Shown piece after piece: positions 22,841 through 35,850 of a stretch of 64,000 nucleotides of DNA. The stretch spans positions 1 to 64,000 of the forward strand of contig CAUJGJ010000453.1 in NCBI GenBank assembly GCA_963170055.1. Reading direction: 5' to 3'. The position numbers were made by a program, and so were the translations under genes. The notes below the pieces were generated by a model. The model saw only the letters and a list, made by a program, of their open reading frames with translations. It made no database searches and had not been told where the DNA came from. Each line of letters opens with the position of its first letter. The stretch's first letter is position 1. This stretch comes from Halisarca cf. caerulea (taxonomy: Eukaryota; Porifera; Demospongiae; Chondrillida; Halisarcidae).

Positions 22841-25800
22841 CATTCCCATTGCACACGCATGAAGTTTCTAAAGTGCTGTGGGAGTATTTGTGTGGTGTTG
22901 GATATGCTGGTGCTAATACCAATATTAGGCACTAGCACCACACACATTCCCGGTGGACACACATGAAGTTTCTGAATTGCTGTAGGCGTTTTTGTGTACT
23001 ATTGGATATGCTGGTGCTAATACGAATATTTGGCATGAGCACCACGCACATTCCTAGTGGAAGCTAATTAAGTTTCTGAACTGCTGTGGGTGTACTTGTG
23101 TAGTGTTTGATATGGTGGTTCTAAGACCAAAATTTCATACTAGCCCATGCACATTCCCAGTGCACACGCATGAAGTTTCTGAATTGCTGTGGGCGTATTT
23201 ATGTATTGCTGCATATGGTGGTTCTAAAACCAATATTTGGAACTAGCACCACTCACCTTCCCAGTGGACACACATGAAGTTTCTGGGTTGCTGTGGGTGT
23301 ATTTGTGTAGGGTTGAATATGCTGGTGCTAATACCAATATTTTCCACTAGCACCATGCACCTTGCCAGTGCACACGCATGAAGTTTATGAAGTGCTGTGG
23401 GCGTATTTGTGTAGTGTTGGATATGGTGGTTCTAAGACCAATGTTTGGTACTAGCACCACGCACATTCTCAGTGGACACATATGAAGTTTCTGAAGTGCT
23501 GTGGGCGTATTTGTGTAGTGTTGAATATACTGGTGCTAATACCAAACTTTGGCACTAGCACCATGCACATTCCCAGTGCACACGCATGAAGTTTCTGAAG
23601 AGCTGTGAGCGTTTTTGTGTACTATTGGAAATGCTGATGCTAATAGAAATATTTCGCATTAGCACCACGCACATTCCCAATGGAAGCACATTAAGTTTAT
23701 GTAGTTTTGTGGGCATATTTGTGTAGTGTTTTATATGGTGGTTCTAAGGCCAATATTTGGCACTAGCACCACGCACATTCCCAGTGGACACATATGAAGT
23801 TTCTTAACGACTGTGGGCGTATTTGTGTAATGTTGGATATGCTGGTGCTAATACCAATATTTCGCACTAACACCACGCACATTCCCAGTGGACACATATA
23901 ACCTTTCTAAAGTGCTGTGGGCGTATTTGTGTAGTGTTGGATATGCTGGTGCTAATACCAATATTTGGCACTAGCACCACGCACATTCCCAGTGGACACA
24001 CATGAAGTTTCTGAAGTGCTGTGGGCGTATTTGTGTAGTGTTGGATATACTGGTGCTAATACCAATATTTGGAACTAGCACCACGCACATTCCCAGTGGA
24101 CACACATGAAGTTTCTTAACTACTGTAGGCGTATTTGTGTAATGTTGGATATGCTGGTGCTAATACCAATATTTGGCACTAGCACCACGCACATTCCCAG
24201 GGGACACACATGACCTTTCTGAAGTGCTGTGGGCGTATTTGTGTAGTGTTGGATATGCTGGTGCTAATACCAATATTTGGCACTAGCACCACGCACATTC
24301 CCAGTGGACACACATGAAGTTTCTTAACTACTGTAGGCGTATTTGTGTAATGTTGGATATGCTGGTGCTAATACCAATATTTGGCACTAGCACAACGCAC
24401 ATTCCCAGTGGACACACATGAAGTTTCTTAACTACTGTGGGCGTATTTGTGTAATGTTGGATATGCTGGTGCTAATACCAATATTTGGCACTAGCACCAC
24501 GCACATTCCCAGTGGACACACATGACCTTTCTGAAGTGCTGTGGGCGTATTTGTGTAGTGTTGGATATGCTAGTGCTAATACCAATATTTGGCACTAGTA
24601 CCACGCACATTCCCAGTGGACACATATGAAGTTTCTGAAGTGCTGTAGGCGTATTTGTGTAATGTTGGATATACTGATGCTAATACCAATATTTGGAACT
24701 AGCACCACGCACATTGCCAGTGGACACACATGACCTTTCTAAAGTGCTGTGGGCGTATTTGTGTAGTGTTTGATATGCTGGTGCTAAACCAATAATTGGC
24801 ACTAGCACAACGCATATTCCCAGTGGTCATACATGAAGTTTCTGAAGTGCTGTGGGCGTGTTTGTTTAGTGTTGGATATGATGGTGCTAATACCAATATT
24901 TGGCACTAGCACCACGCACATTCCCAGTGGACACATATAACCTTTCTGAAGTGCTGTGGGCGTATTTGTGTAATGTTAGATATGCTGGTGCTAATCCAAT
25001 ATTTGGCACTAGCACAACGCACATTCCCAGTGGACACACATGACCATTCTGAAGTGCTGTGGGCGTATTTGTGTAGTGTTGGATATGCTGGTGCTAATAC
25101 CAATATTTGGCACTAGCACCACGCACATTCCCAGTGAACACACATGACCTTTCGGAAGTGCTGTGGGAGTATTTGTGTAGTGTTGGATATACTGGTGCTA
25201 ATACCAATATTTGGAACTAGCACCACGCACATTCCCAGTGGACACACATGAAGTTTCTTAACTACTGTAGGCGTATTTGTGTAATGTTGGATATGCTGGT
25301 GCTAATACCAATATTTGGCACTAGCACCACGCACATTCCCAGTGGACACACATGACCTTTTTGAAGTGCTGTGGGCGTATTTGTGTAGTGTTGGATATGC
25401 TGGTGCTAATACCAATATTTGGCACTAGCACCACGCACATTCCCAGTGGACACACATGACCATTCTGAAGTGCTGTGGGCGTATTTGTGTAGTGTTGGAT
25501 ATGCTGGTGCTAATACCAATATTTGGAACTAGCACCACGCACATTCCCAGTGGACACACATGAAGTTTCTTAACTACTGTAGGCGTATTTGTGTAATGTT
25601 GGATATGCTGGTGCTAATACCAATATTTGGCACTAGCACCACGCACATTCCCAGTGGACACACATGAAGTTTCTGAAGTGCTGTGGGCGTATATGTGTAG
25701 TGTTGGATATGCTGGTGCTAATACCAATATTTGGCACTAGCACCACGCACATTCCCAGTGGACACACATGACCTTTCTGAAGTGCTGTGGGCGTATTTGT

Positions 25801-28800
25801 GTAGTGTTAAATATGCTGGTGCTAATACCAATATTTGGCACTAGCACAACGCACATTCCCAGTGGACACACATGAAGTTTCTAAACTACTGTGGGCGTAT
25901 TTGTGTAATGTTGGATATGCTGGTGCTAATACCAATATTTGGCACTAGCACCACGCACATTCCCAGTGGACACACATGACCATTCTGAAGTGCTGTAGGC
26001 GTATTTGTTTAGTGTTGGATATGCTGGTGCTAATACCAATATTTGGCACTAGCACCACGCACATTCCCAGTGGACACACATGACCATTCTGAAGTGCTGT
26101 GGGCGTATTTGTGTAGTGTTGGATATGCTGGTGCTAATACCAATATTTGGAACTAGCACCACGCACATTCCCAGTGGACACACATGAAGTTTCTTAACTA
26201 CTGTAGGCGTATTTGTGTAATGTTGGATATGCTGGTGCTAATACCAATATTTGGCACTAGCACCACGCACATTCCCAGTGGACACACATGAAGTTTCTGA
26301 AGTGCTGTGGGCGTATATGTGTAGTGTTGGATATGCTGGTGCTAATACCAAAATTTGGCACTAGCACCACGCACATTCCCAGTGCACACACATGACCTTT
26401 CTGAAGTGCTGTGGGCGTATTTGTGTAGTGTTAAATATGCTGGTGCTAATACCAATATTTGGCACTAGCACAACGCACATTCCCAGTGGACACACATGAA
26501 GTTTCTAAACTACTGTGGGCGTATTTGTGTAATGTTGGATATGCTGGTGCTAATACCAATATTTAGCACTAGCACCACGCACATTCCCAGTGGACACACA
26601 TGACCTTTCTGAAGTGCTGTAGGCGTATTTGTTTAGTGTTGGATATGCTGGTGCTAATACCAATATTTGGCACTAGCACCACGCACATTCCCAGTGGACA
26701 CATATCACCTTTCTGAAGTGCTGTGGGCATATTTGTTTAATGTTAGATATGCTGGTGCTAATGCCAATATTTGGCACTAGCACCACGCACATTCCCAGTG
26801 GACACACATGACCTTTTTGAAGTGCTGTGGGCGTATTTGTGTAGTGTTGGATATGCTGGTGCTAATACCAATATTTGGCACTAGCACCACGCACATTCCC
26901 AGTGGACACACATGACCATTCTGAAGTGCTGTGGGCGTATTTGTGTAGTGTTGGATATGCTGGTGCTAATACCAATATTTGGCACTAGCACCACGCACAT
27001 TCCCAGTGGACACACATGACCTTTCTGAAGTGCTGTGGGCGTATTTGTGTAGTGTTGGATATGCTGGTGCTAATACCAATATTTGGCACTAGCACCACGC
27101 ACATTCCCAGTGGACACACATGAAGTTTCTGAAGTGATGTGGGCGTATATGTGTAGTGTTGGATATGATGGTGCTAATACCAATATTTCGCACTAACACC
27201 ACGCACATTCCCAGTGGACACATATAACCTTTCTGAAGTGCTGTGGGCGTATTTGTATAGTGTTGGATATGCTGGTGTTAATACCAATATTTGGCACTAG
27301 CACCACGCACATTCTCAGTGGACACACATGAAGTTTCTGAAGTGCTGTGGGCGTATTTGTGTAGTGTTGGATATACTGGTGCTAATACCAATATTTGGAA
27401 CTAGCACAACGCACATTCCCAGTGGACACACATGAAGTTTCTTAACTACTGTAGGCGTATTTGTGTAGTGTTGGATATGCTTGTGCTAATACCAATATTT
27501 GGCACTAGCACCACGCACATTCCCAGGGGACACACATGACCTTTCTGAAGTGCTGTGGGCGTATTTGTGTAGTGTTGGATATGCTGGTGCTAATACCAAT
27601 ATTTGGCACTAGCACCACGCACATTCCCAGTGGACACACATGACCTTTCTGAAGTGCTGTGGGCGTATTTGTGTAATGTTGGATATGCTGGTGCTAATAC
27701 CAATATTTGGCACTAGCACCACGCACATTCCCAGTGGACACACATGAAGTTTCTTAACTACTGTGGGCGTATTTGTGTAATGTTGGATATGCTGGTGCTA
27801 ATACCAATATTTGGCACTAGCATAACGCACATTCCCAGTGGACACACATGACCTTTCGAAAGTCTGTGGGCGTATTTGTGTAGTGTTGGATATGCTAGTG
27901 CTAATACCAATATTTAGCACTAGCACCACGCACATTCCCAGTGGACACATATGAAGTTTCTGAAGTGCTGTAGGCGTATTTGTGTAGTATTGGATATACT
28001 GATGCTAATACAAATATTTGGCACTAGTACCACACACATTCCCAGTGGACACACATGACCTTTCTGAAGTGCTGTGGGCGTATTTGTGTAGTGTTGGATA
28101 TGCTGGTGCTAATACCAATATTTGGCACTAGCACCACGCACATTCCCAGTGGACACACATGAAGTTTCTGAAGTGATGTGGGCGTATATGTGTAGTGTTG
28201 GATATGATGGTGCTAATACCAATATTTCGCACTAACACCACGCACATTCCCAGTGGACACATATAACCTTTCTGAAGTGCTGTGGGCGTATTTGTGTAGT
28301 GTTGGATATGCTGGTGTTAATACCAATATTTGGCACTAGCACCACGCACATTCTCAGTGGACACACATGAAGTTTCTGAAGTGCTGTGGGCGTATTTGTG
28401 TAGTGTTGGATATACTGGTGCTAATACCAATATTTGGAACTAGCACAACGCACATTCCCAGTGGACACACATGAAGTTTCTTAACTACTGTAGGCGTATT
28501 TGTGTAGTGTTGGATATGCTTGTGCTAATACCAATATTTGGCACTAGCACCACGCACATTCCCAGGGGACACACATGACCTTTCTGAAGTGCTGCGGGCG
28601 TATTTGTGTAGTGTTGGATATGCTGGTGCTAATACCAATATTTGGCACTAGCACCACGCACATTCCCAGTGGACACACATGACCATTCTGAAGTGCTGTG
28701 GGCGTATTTGTGTAGTGTTGGATATGCTGGTGCTAATACCAATATTTGGCACTAGCACCACGCACATTCCCAGTGAACACACATGACCTTTCTGAAGTGC

Positions 28801-31556
28801 TGTGGGCGTATTTGTTTAGTGTTGGATATGCTGGTTCTTATACCAATATTTGGCCCTAGCACCACGCACATTCCCAGTGGACACACATGAAGTTTCTGAA
28901 GTGCTGTGGGCGTATATGTGTAGTGTTGGATATGATGGTGCTAATACCAATATTTCGCACTAACACCACGCACATTCCCAGTGGACACATATAACCTTTC
29001 TAAAGTGCTGTGGGCGTATTTGTGTAGTGTTGGATATGCTGGTGCTAATACCAATATTTGGCACTAGCACAACGCACATTCCCAGTGGACACACGTGACC
29101 TTTCGAAAGTCTGTGGGCGTATTTGTGTAGTGTTGGATATGCTGGTGCTAATACCAATATTTGGCACTAGCACCACGCACATTCCCAGTGGACACACATG
29201 ACCATTCTGAAGTGCTGTGGGCGTATTTGTGTAGTGTTGGATATGCTGGTGCTAATACCAATATTTGGAACTAGCACCACGCACATTCCCAGTGGACACA
29301 CATGAAGTTTCTTAACTACTGTAGACGTATATGTGTAATGTTGGATATGCTGGTGCTAATACCAATATTTGGCACTAGCACCACGCACATTCCCAGTGGA
29401 CACACATGAAGTTTCTGAAGTGCTGTGGGCGTATATGTGTAGTGTTGGATATGCTGGTGCTAATACCAATATTTGGCACTAGCACCACGCACATTCCCAG
29501 TGGACACACATGACCTTTCTGAAGTGCTGTGGGCGTATTTGTGTAGTGTTAAATATGCTGGTGCTAATACCAATATTTGGCACTAGCACAACGCACATTC
29601 CCAGTGGACACACATGAAGGTTCTAAACTACTGTGGGCGTATTTGTGTAATGTTGGATATGCTGGTGCTAATACCAATATTTGGCACTAGCACCACGCAC
29701 ATTCCCAGTGGACACACATGACCTTTCTGAAGTGCTGCAGGCGTATTTGTTTAGTGTTGGATATGCTGGTGCTAATACCAATATTTGGCACTAGCACCAC
29801 GCACATTCCCAGTGGACACATATCACCTTTCTGAAGTGCTGTGGGCATATTTGTGTAATGTTAGATATGCTGGTGCTAATGCCAATATTTGGCACTAGCA
29901 CCACGCACATTCCCAGTGGACACACATGACCTTTTTGAAGTGCTGTGGGCGTATTTGTGTAGTGTTGGATATGCTGGTGCTAATACCAATATTTGGCACT
30001 AGCACCACGCACATTCCCAGGGGACACACATGACCATTCTGAAGTACTGTGGGCGTATTTGTGTAGTGTTGGATATGCTGGTGCTAATACCAATATTTGG
30101 CACTAGCACCACGCACATTCCCAGTGGACACACATGACCTTTCTGAAGTGCTGTGGGCGTATATGTGTAGTGTTGGATATGATGGTGCTAATACCAATAT
30201 TTCGCACTAACACCACGCACATTCCCAGTGGACACATATAACCTTTCTGAAGTGCTGTGGGCGTATTTGTGTAGTGTTGGATATGCTGGTGTTAATACCA
30301 ATATTTGGCACTAGCACCACGCACATTCTCAGTGGACACACATGAAGTTTCTGAAGTGCTGTGGGCGTATTTGTGTAGTGTTGGATAGACTGGTGCTACT
30401 ACCAATATTTGGAACTAGCACAACGCACATTCCCAGTGGACACACATGAAGTTTCTTAACTACTGTAGGCGTATTTGTGTAGTGTTGGATATGCTTGTGC
30501 TAATACCAATATTTGGCACTAGCACCACGCACATTCCCAGGGGACACACATGACCTTTCTGAAGTGCTGTGGGCGTATTTGTGTAGTGTTGGATATGCTG
30601 GTGCTAATACCAATATTTGGCACTAGCACCATGCACATTCCCAGTGGACACACATGAAGTTTCTTAACTACTGTAGGCGTATTTGTGTAATGTTGGATAT
30701 GCTGGTGCTAATACCAATATTTGGCACTAGCACCATGCACATTCCCAGTGGACACACATGAAGTTTCTTAACTACTGTGGGCGTATTTGTGTAATGTTGG
30801 ATATGCTGGTGCTAATACCAATATTTGGCACTAGTACAACGCACATTCCCAGTGGACACACGTGACCTTTCGAAAGTCTGTGGGCGTATTTGTGTAGTGT
30901 TGGATATGCTAGTGCTAATACCAATATTAAGCACTAGCACCACGCACATTCCCAGTGGACACATATGAAGTTTCTGAAGTGCTGTAGGCGTATTTTTGTA
31001 GTGTTGGATATACTGATGCTAATACAAATATTTGGCACTAGTACCACGCACATTCCCAGTGGACACACATGACCTTTCTGAAGTGCTGTGGGCGTATTTG
31101 TGTAGTGTTGGATATGCTGGTGCTAATACCAATATTTGGCACTAGCACCACGCACATTCCCAGTGGACACACATGAAGTTTCTTAACTACTGTGGGCGTA
31201 TTTGTGTAATGTTGGATATGCTGGTGCTAATACCAATATTTGGCACTAGCACAACGCACATTCCCAGTGGACACACGTTACCTTTCGAAAGTCTGTGGGC
31301 GTATTTGTGTAGTGTTGGATATGCTAGTGCTAATACCAATATTTGGCACTAGCACCACGCACATTCCCAGTGGACACATATGAAGTTTCTGAAGTGCTGT
31401 AGGCGTATTTGTGTAGTGTTGGATATACTGATGCTAATACCAATATTTGGAACAAGCACCACGCACATTCCCAGTTGATACACATGACCTTTTTGAAGTG
31501 CTGCGGGCGTATTTGTGTAGTGTTGGATATGCTGGTGCTAATACCAATATTTGGCA

Positions 31557-31959
31557 CTAGCACCACGCACATTCCCAGTGGACACACATGACCATTCTGA
31601 AGTGCTGTGGGCGTATTTGTGTAGTGTTGGATATGCTGGTGCTAATACCAATATTTGGCACTAGCACCACGCACATTCCCAGTGAACACACATGACCTTT
31701 CTGAAGTGCTGTGGGCGTATTTGTGTAGTGTTGGATATGCTGGTGCTTATACCAATATTTGGCCCTAGCACCACGCACATTCCCAGTGGACACACATGAA
31801 GTTTCTGAAGTGCTGTGGGCGTATATGTGTAGTGTTGGATATGATGGTGCTAATACCAATATTTCGCACTAACACCACGCACATTCCCAGTGGACACATA
31901 TAACCTTTCTAAAGTGCTGTGGGCGTATTTGTGTAGTGTTGGATATGCTGGTGCTAATA
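31557..31959. repeat. Recurrent multi-monomer cassette (example copy)
   Basis: The fixed order is GACCATTCTG unit, GTGAACACACATG unit, CTTATACC/GGCCCTAGC unit, GATATGATGG/TTTCGCACTAACACC unit, ATATAACCTTTCTAAAG unit. The same cassette starts near 37584, 38415, 40805, 41948, 43506, 45479 and 52641, with variant or partial copies near 32908, 47868 and 60432. Each copy yields the same 100-codon minus-strand open frame, which is a by-product of the repeat period. Confidence 0.85.
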
Positions 31960-33841
31960 CCAATATTTGGAACTAGCACCACGCACATTCCCAGTGGACA
32001 CACATGAAGTTTCTGAAGTATTGTGGGCGTATTTGTGTAGTGTTGGATATACTGGTGCTAATACCAATATTTGGAACTAGCACCACGCACATTCCCAGTG
32101 GACACACATGAAGTTTCTTAACTACTGTAGGCGTATTTGTGTAATGTTGGATATTCTGGTGCTAATACCAATATTTGGCACTAGCACCACGCACATTCCC
32201 AGGGGACACACATGACCTTTCTGAAGTGCTGTGGGCGTATTTGTGTAGTGTTGGATATGCTGGTGCTAATACCAATATTTGGCACTAGAACCACGCACAT
32301 TCCCAGTGGACACACATGAAGTTTCTTAACTACTGTAGGCGTATTTGTGTAATGTTGGATATGCTGGTGCTAATACCAATATTTGGCACTAGCACCACGC
32401 ACATTCCCAGTGGACACACATGAAGTTTCTTAACTACTGTGGGCGTATTTGTGTAATGTTGGATATGCTGGTGCTAATACCAATATTTGGCACTAGTACA
32501 ACACACATTCCCAGTGGACACACGTGACCTTTCGAAAGTCTGTGGGCGTATTTGTGTAGTGTCGGATATGCTAGTGCTAATACCAATATTTGGCACTAGC
32601 ACCACGCACATTCCCAGTGGACACATATGAATTTTCTGAAGTGCTGTAGGCGTATTTGTGTAGTGTTGGATATACTGATGCTAATACCAATATTTGGAAC
32701 TAGCACCACGCACATTCCCAGTGGACACACATGACCTTTCAGAAGTGCTGCGGGCGTATTTGTGTAGTGTTGGATATACTGGTGCTAATACCAATATTTG
32801 GCACTAGCACCACGCACATTCCAAGTGGACACACATGACCATTCTGAAGTGCTGTGGGCGTATTTGTGTAGTGTTGGATATGCTGGTGCTAATACCAATA
32901 TTTGGCACTAGCACCACGCACATTCCCAGTGAACACACATGACCTTTCTGAAGTGCTGTGGGCGTATTTTATAGTGTTGGATATGCTGGTGCCTATACCA
33001 ATATTTGGCCCTAGCACCACGCACATTCCCAGTGGACACACATGAAGTTTCTGAAGTGCTGTGGGCGTATATGTGTAGTGTTGGATATGATGGTGCTAAT
33101 ACCAATATTTCGCACTAACACCACGCACATTCCCAGTGGACACATATAACCTTTCTAAAGTGCTGTGGGCGTATTTGTGTAGTGTTGGATATGCTGGTGC
33201 TAATACCAATATTTGGCACTAGCACCACGCACATTCCCAGTGGACACACATGAAGTTTCTGAAGTGCTGTGGGCGTATTTTTGTAGTGTTGGATATACTG
33301 GTGCTAATACCAATATTTGGAACTAGCACCATGCACATTCCCAGTGGACACACATGAAGTTTCTTAACTACTGTAGGCGTATTTGTGTAATGTTGGATAT
33401 GCTGGTGCTAATACCAATATTTGGCACTAGCACCACGCACATTCCCAGGGGACACACATGACCTTTCTGAAGTGCTGTGGGCGTATTTGTGTAGTGTTGG
33501 ATATGCTGGTGCTAATACCAATATTTGGCACTAGCACCACGCACATTCCCAGTGGACACACGTGACCTTTCGAAAGTCTGTGGGCGTATTTGTGTAGTGT
33601 TGGATATGCTAGTGCTAATACCAATATTTGGCACTAGCACCACGCACATTCCCAGTGGACACATATGAAGTTTCTGAAGTGCTGTAGGCGTATTTGTGTA
33701 GTGTTGGATATACTGATGCTAATACCAATATTTGGAACTAGCACCACGCACATTCCCAGTTGACACACATGACCTTTTTGAAGTGCTGCGGGCGTATTTG
33801 TGTAGTGTTGGATATGCTGGTGCTAATACCAATATTTGGCA

Positions 33842-35850
33842 CTAGCACCACGCACATTCCCAGTGGACACACATGACCATTCTGAAGTGCTGTGGGCGTA
33901 TTTGTGTAGTGTTGGATATGCTGGTGCTAATACCAATATTTGGCACTAGCACTACGCACATTCCCAGTGAACACACATGACCTTTCTGAAGTGCTGTGGG
34001 CGTATTTGTGTAGTGTTGGATATGCTGGTGCTTATACCAATATTTGGCACTAGCACCACGCACATTCCCAGTGGACACATATCACCTTTATGAAGTGCTG
34101 TGGGCATATTTGTGTAATGTTAGATATGCTGGTGCTAATGCCAATATTTGGCACTAGCACCACGCACATTCCCAGTGGACACACATGACCTTTTTGAAGT
34201 GCTGTGGGCGTATTTGTGTAGGGTTGGATATGCTGGTGCTAATACCAATATTTGGCACTAGCACCACGCACATTCCCAGTGGACACACATGACCATTCTG
34301 AAGTGCTGTGGGCGTATTCGTGTAGTGTTGGATATGCTGGTGCTAATACCAATATTTGGAACTAGCACCACGCACATTCCCAGTGGACACACTTGAAGTT
34401 TCTTCACTACTGTAGGCGTATTTGTGTAATGTTGGATATGCTGGTGCTAATACCAATATTTGGCACTAGCACCACGCACATTCCCAGTGGACACACATGA
34501 CCTTTCTGAAGTTCTGTGGGCGTATTTGTGTAGTGTTAAATATGCTGGTGCTAATACCAATATTTGGCACTAGCACAACGCACATTCCCAGTGGACACAC
34601 ATGAAGTTTCTAAACTACTGTGGGCGTATTTGTGTAATGTTGGATATGCTGGTGCTAATACCAATATTTGGCACTAGCACCACGCACATTCCCAGTGGAC
34701 ACACATGACCTTTCTGAAGTGCTGTAGGCGTATTTGTTTAGTGTTGGATATGCTGGTGCTAATACCAATATTTGGCACTAGCACCACGCACATTCCCAGT
34801 GGACACACATGACCATTCTGAAGTGCTGTGGGCGTATTTGTGTAGTGTTGGATATGCTGGTGCTAATACCAATATTTGGCACTAGCACCACGCACATTCC
34901 CAGTGAACACACATGACCTTTCTGAAGTGCTGTGGGCGTATTTGTGTAGTGTTGGATATGCTGGTGCTTATACCAATATTTGGCACTAGCACCACGCACA
35001 TTCCCAGTGGACACATATCACCTTTATGAAGTGCTGTGGGCATATTTGTGTAATGTTAGATATGCTGGTGCTAATGCCAATATTTGACACTAGCACCACG
35101 CACATTCCCAGTGGACACACATGACCTTTTTGAAGTGCTGTGGGCGTATTTGTGTAGGGTTGGATATGCTGGTGCTAATACCAATATTTGGCACTAGCAC
35201 CACGCACATTCCCAGTGGACACACATGACCATTCTGAAGTGCTGTGGGCGTATTCGTGTAGTGTTGGATATGCTGGTGCTAATACCAATATTTGGAACTA
35301 GCACCACGCACATTCCCAGTGGACACACTTGAAGTTTCTTAACTACTGTAGGCATATTTGTGTAATGTTGGATATGCTGGTGCTAATACCAATATTTGGC
35401 ACTAGCACCACGCACATTCCCAGTGGACACACATGAAGTTTCTGAAGTGCTGTGGGCGTATATGTGTAGTGTTGGATATTCTGGTGCTAATACCAATATT
35501 TGGCACTAGCACCACGCACATTCCCAGTGGACACACATGACCTTTCTGAAGTTCTGTGGGCGTATTTGTGTAGTGTTAAATATGCTGGTGCTAATACCAA
35601 TATTTGGCACTAGCACAACGCACATTCCCAGTGGACACACATGAAGTTTCTAAACTACTGTGGGCGTATTTGTGTAATGTTGGATATGCTGGTGCTAATA
35701 CCAATATTTGGCACTAGCACCACGCACATTCCCAGGGGACACACATGACCTTTCTGAAGTGCTGTAGGCGTATTTGTTTAGTGTTGGATATGCTGGTGCT
35801 AATACCAATATTTGGCACTAGCACCACGCACATTCCCAGTGGACACATAT
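33842..35850. repeat. 936-bp (9-monomer) tandem duplication
   Basis: Rare markers repeat at exactly 936 bases: GGCGTATTCGTGTAG at 34311 and 35247, and the cassette start at 33842 and 34778. The order of variants after each is the same (ATATCACCTTTATG, GTAGGGTTGG, TATTCGTG, CACACTTGAAG). The second copy has gained one extra monomer near 35431-35534 and so ends about 1,040 bases after the corresponding point of the first. Confidence 0.88.

Larger units (their letters stand above)
16400..23770. repeat. Diverged satellite layer 2 (A/B mixed, second subset)
   Basis: A and B monomers still mix, but the variant vocabulary differs from layer 1. A recurrent pair is a unit with GAGCGTTTTTGTGTACTATT, then GGAAATGCTGATGC, followed by a unit with CCCAATGGAAGCACATTAAG. 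Copies lie near 19345, 19771, 20605, 21120 and 23605, so the spacing is a few monomers. The last clear B-family core is at about 23737-23751, and everything to its right up to about 62.9 kb is A family. Both boundaries are approximate because the transition runs over a few monomers. Confidence 0.8.

Noticed and set aside
3799..23770. RNA polymerase III B-box in the B-family core GGTTCTAAGACC
   Set aside because: It matches the GGTTCGA..CC consensus imperfectly, lacking the G after GGTTC and having altered spacing. No correctly placed A-box or T-run terminator accompanies it.
31557..31859. A 100-codon minus-strand open frame repeated identically at many places in the core (also 37584, 38415, 40805, 41948, 43506, 45479, 52641)
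   Set aside because: 104 is not a multiple of 3, so a frame cycles through three phases every 312 bases. Two minus-strand phases lack stops and the third has a TAG in the GTGCTAGTGCC part, giving a ceiling near 104 codons. Identity between copies reflects DNA homogenisation. There is no domain or start context.
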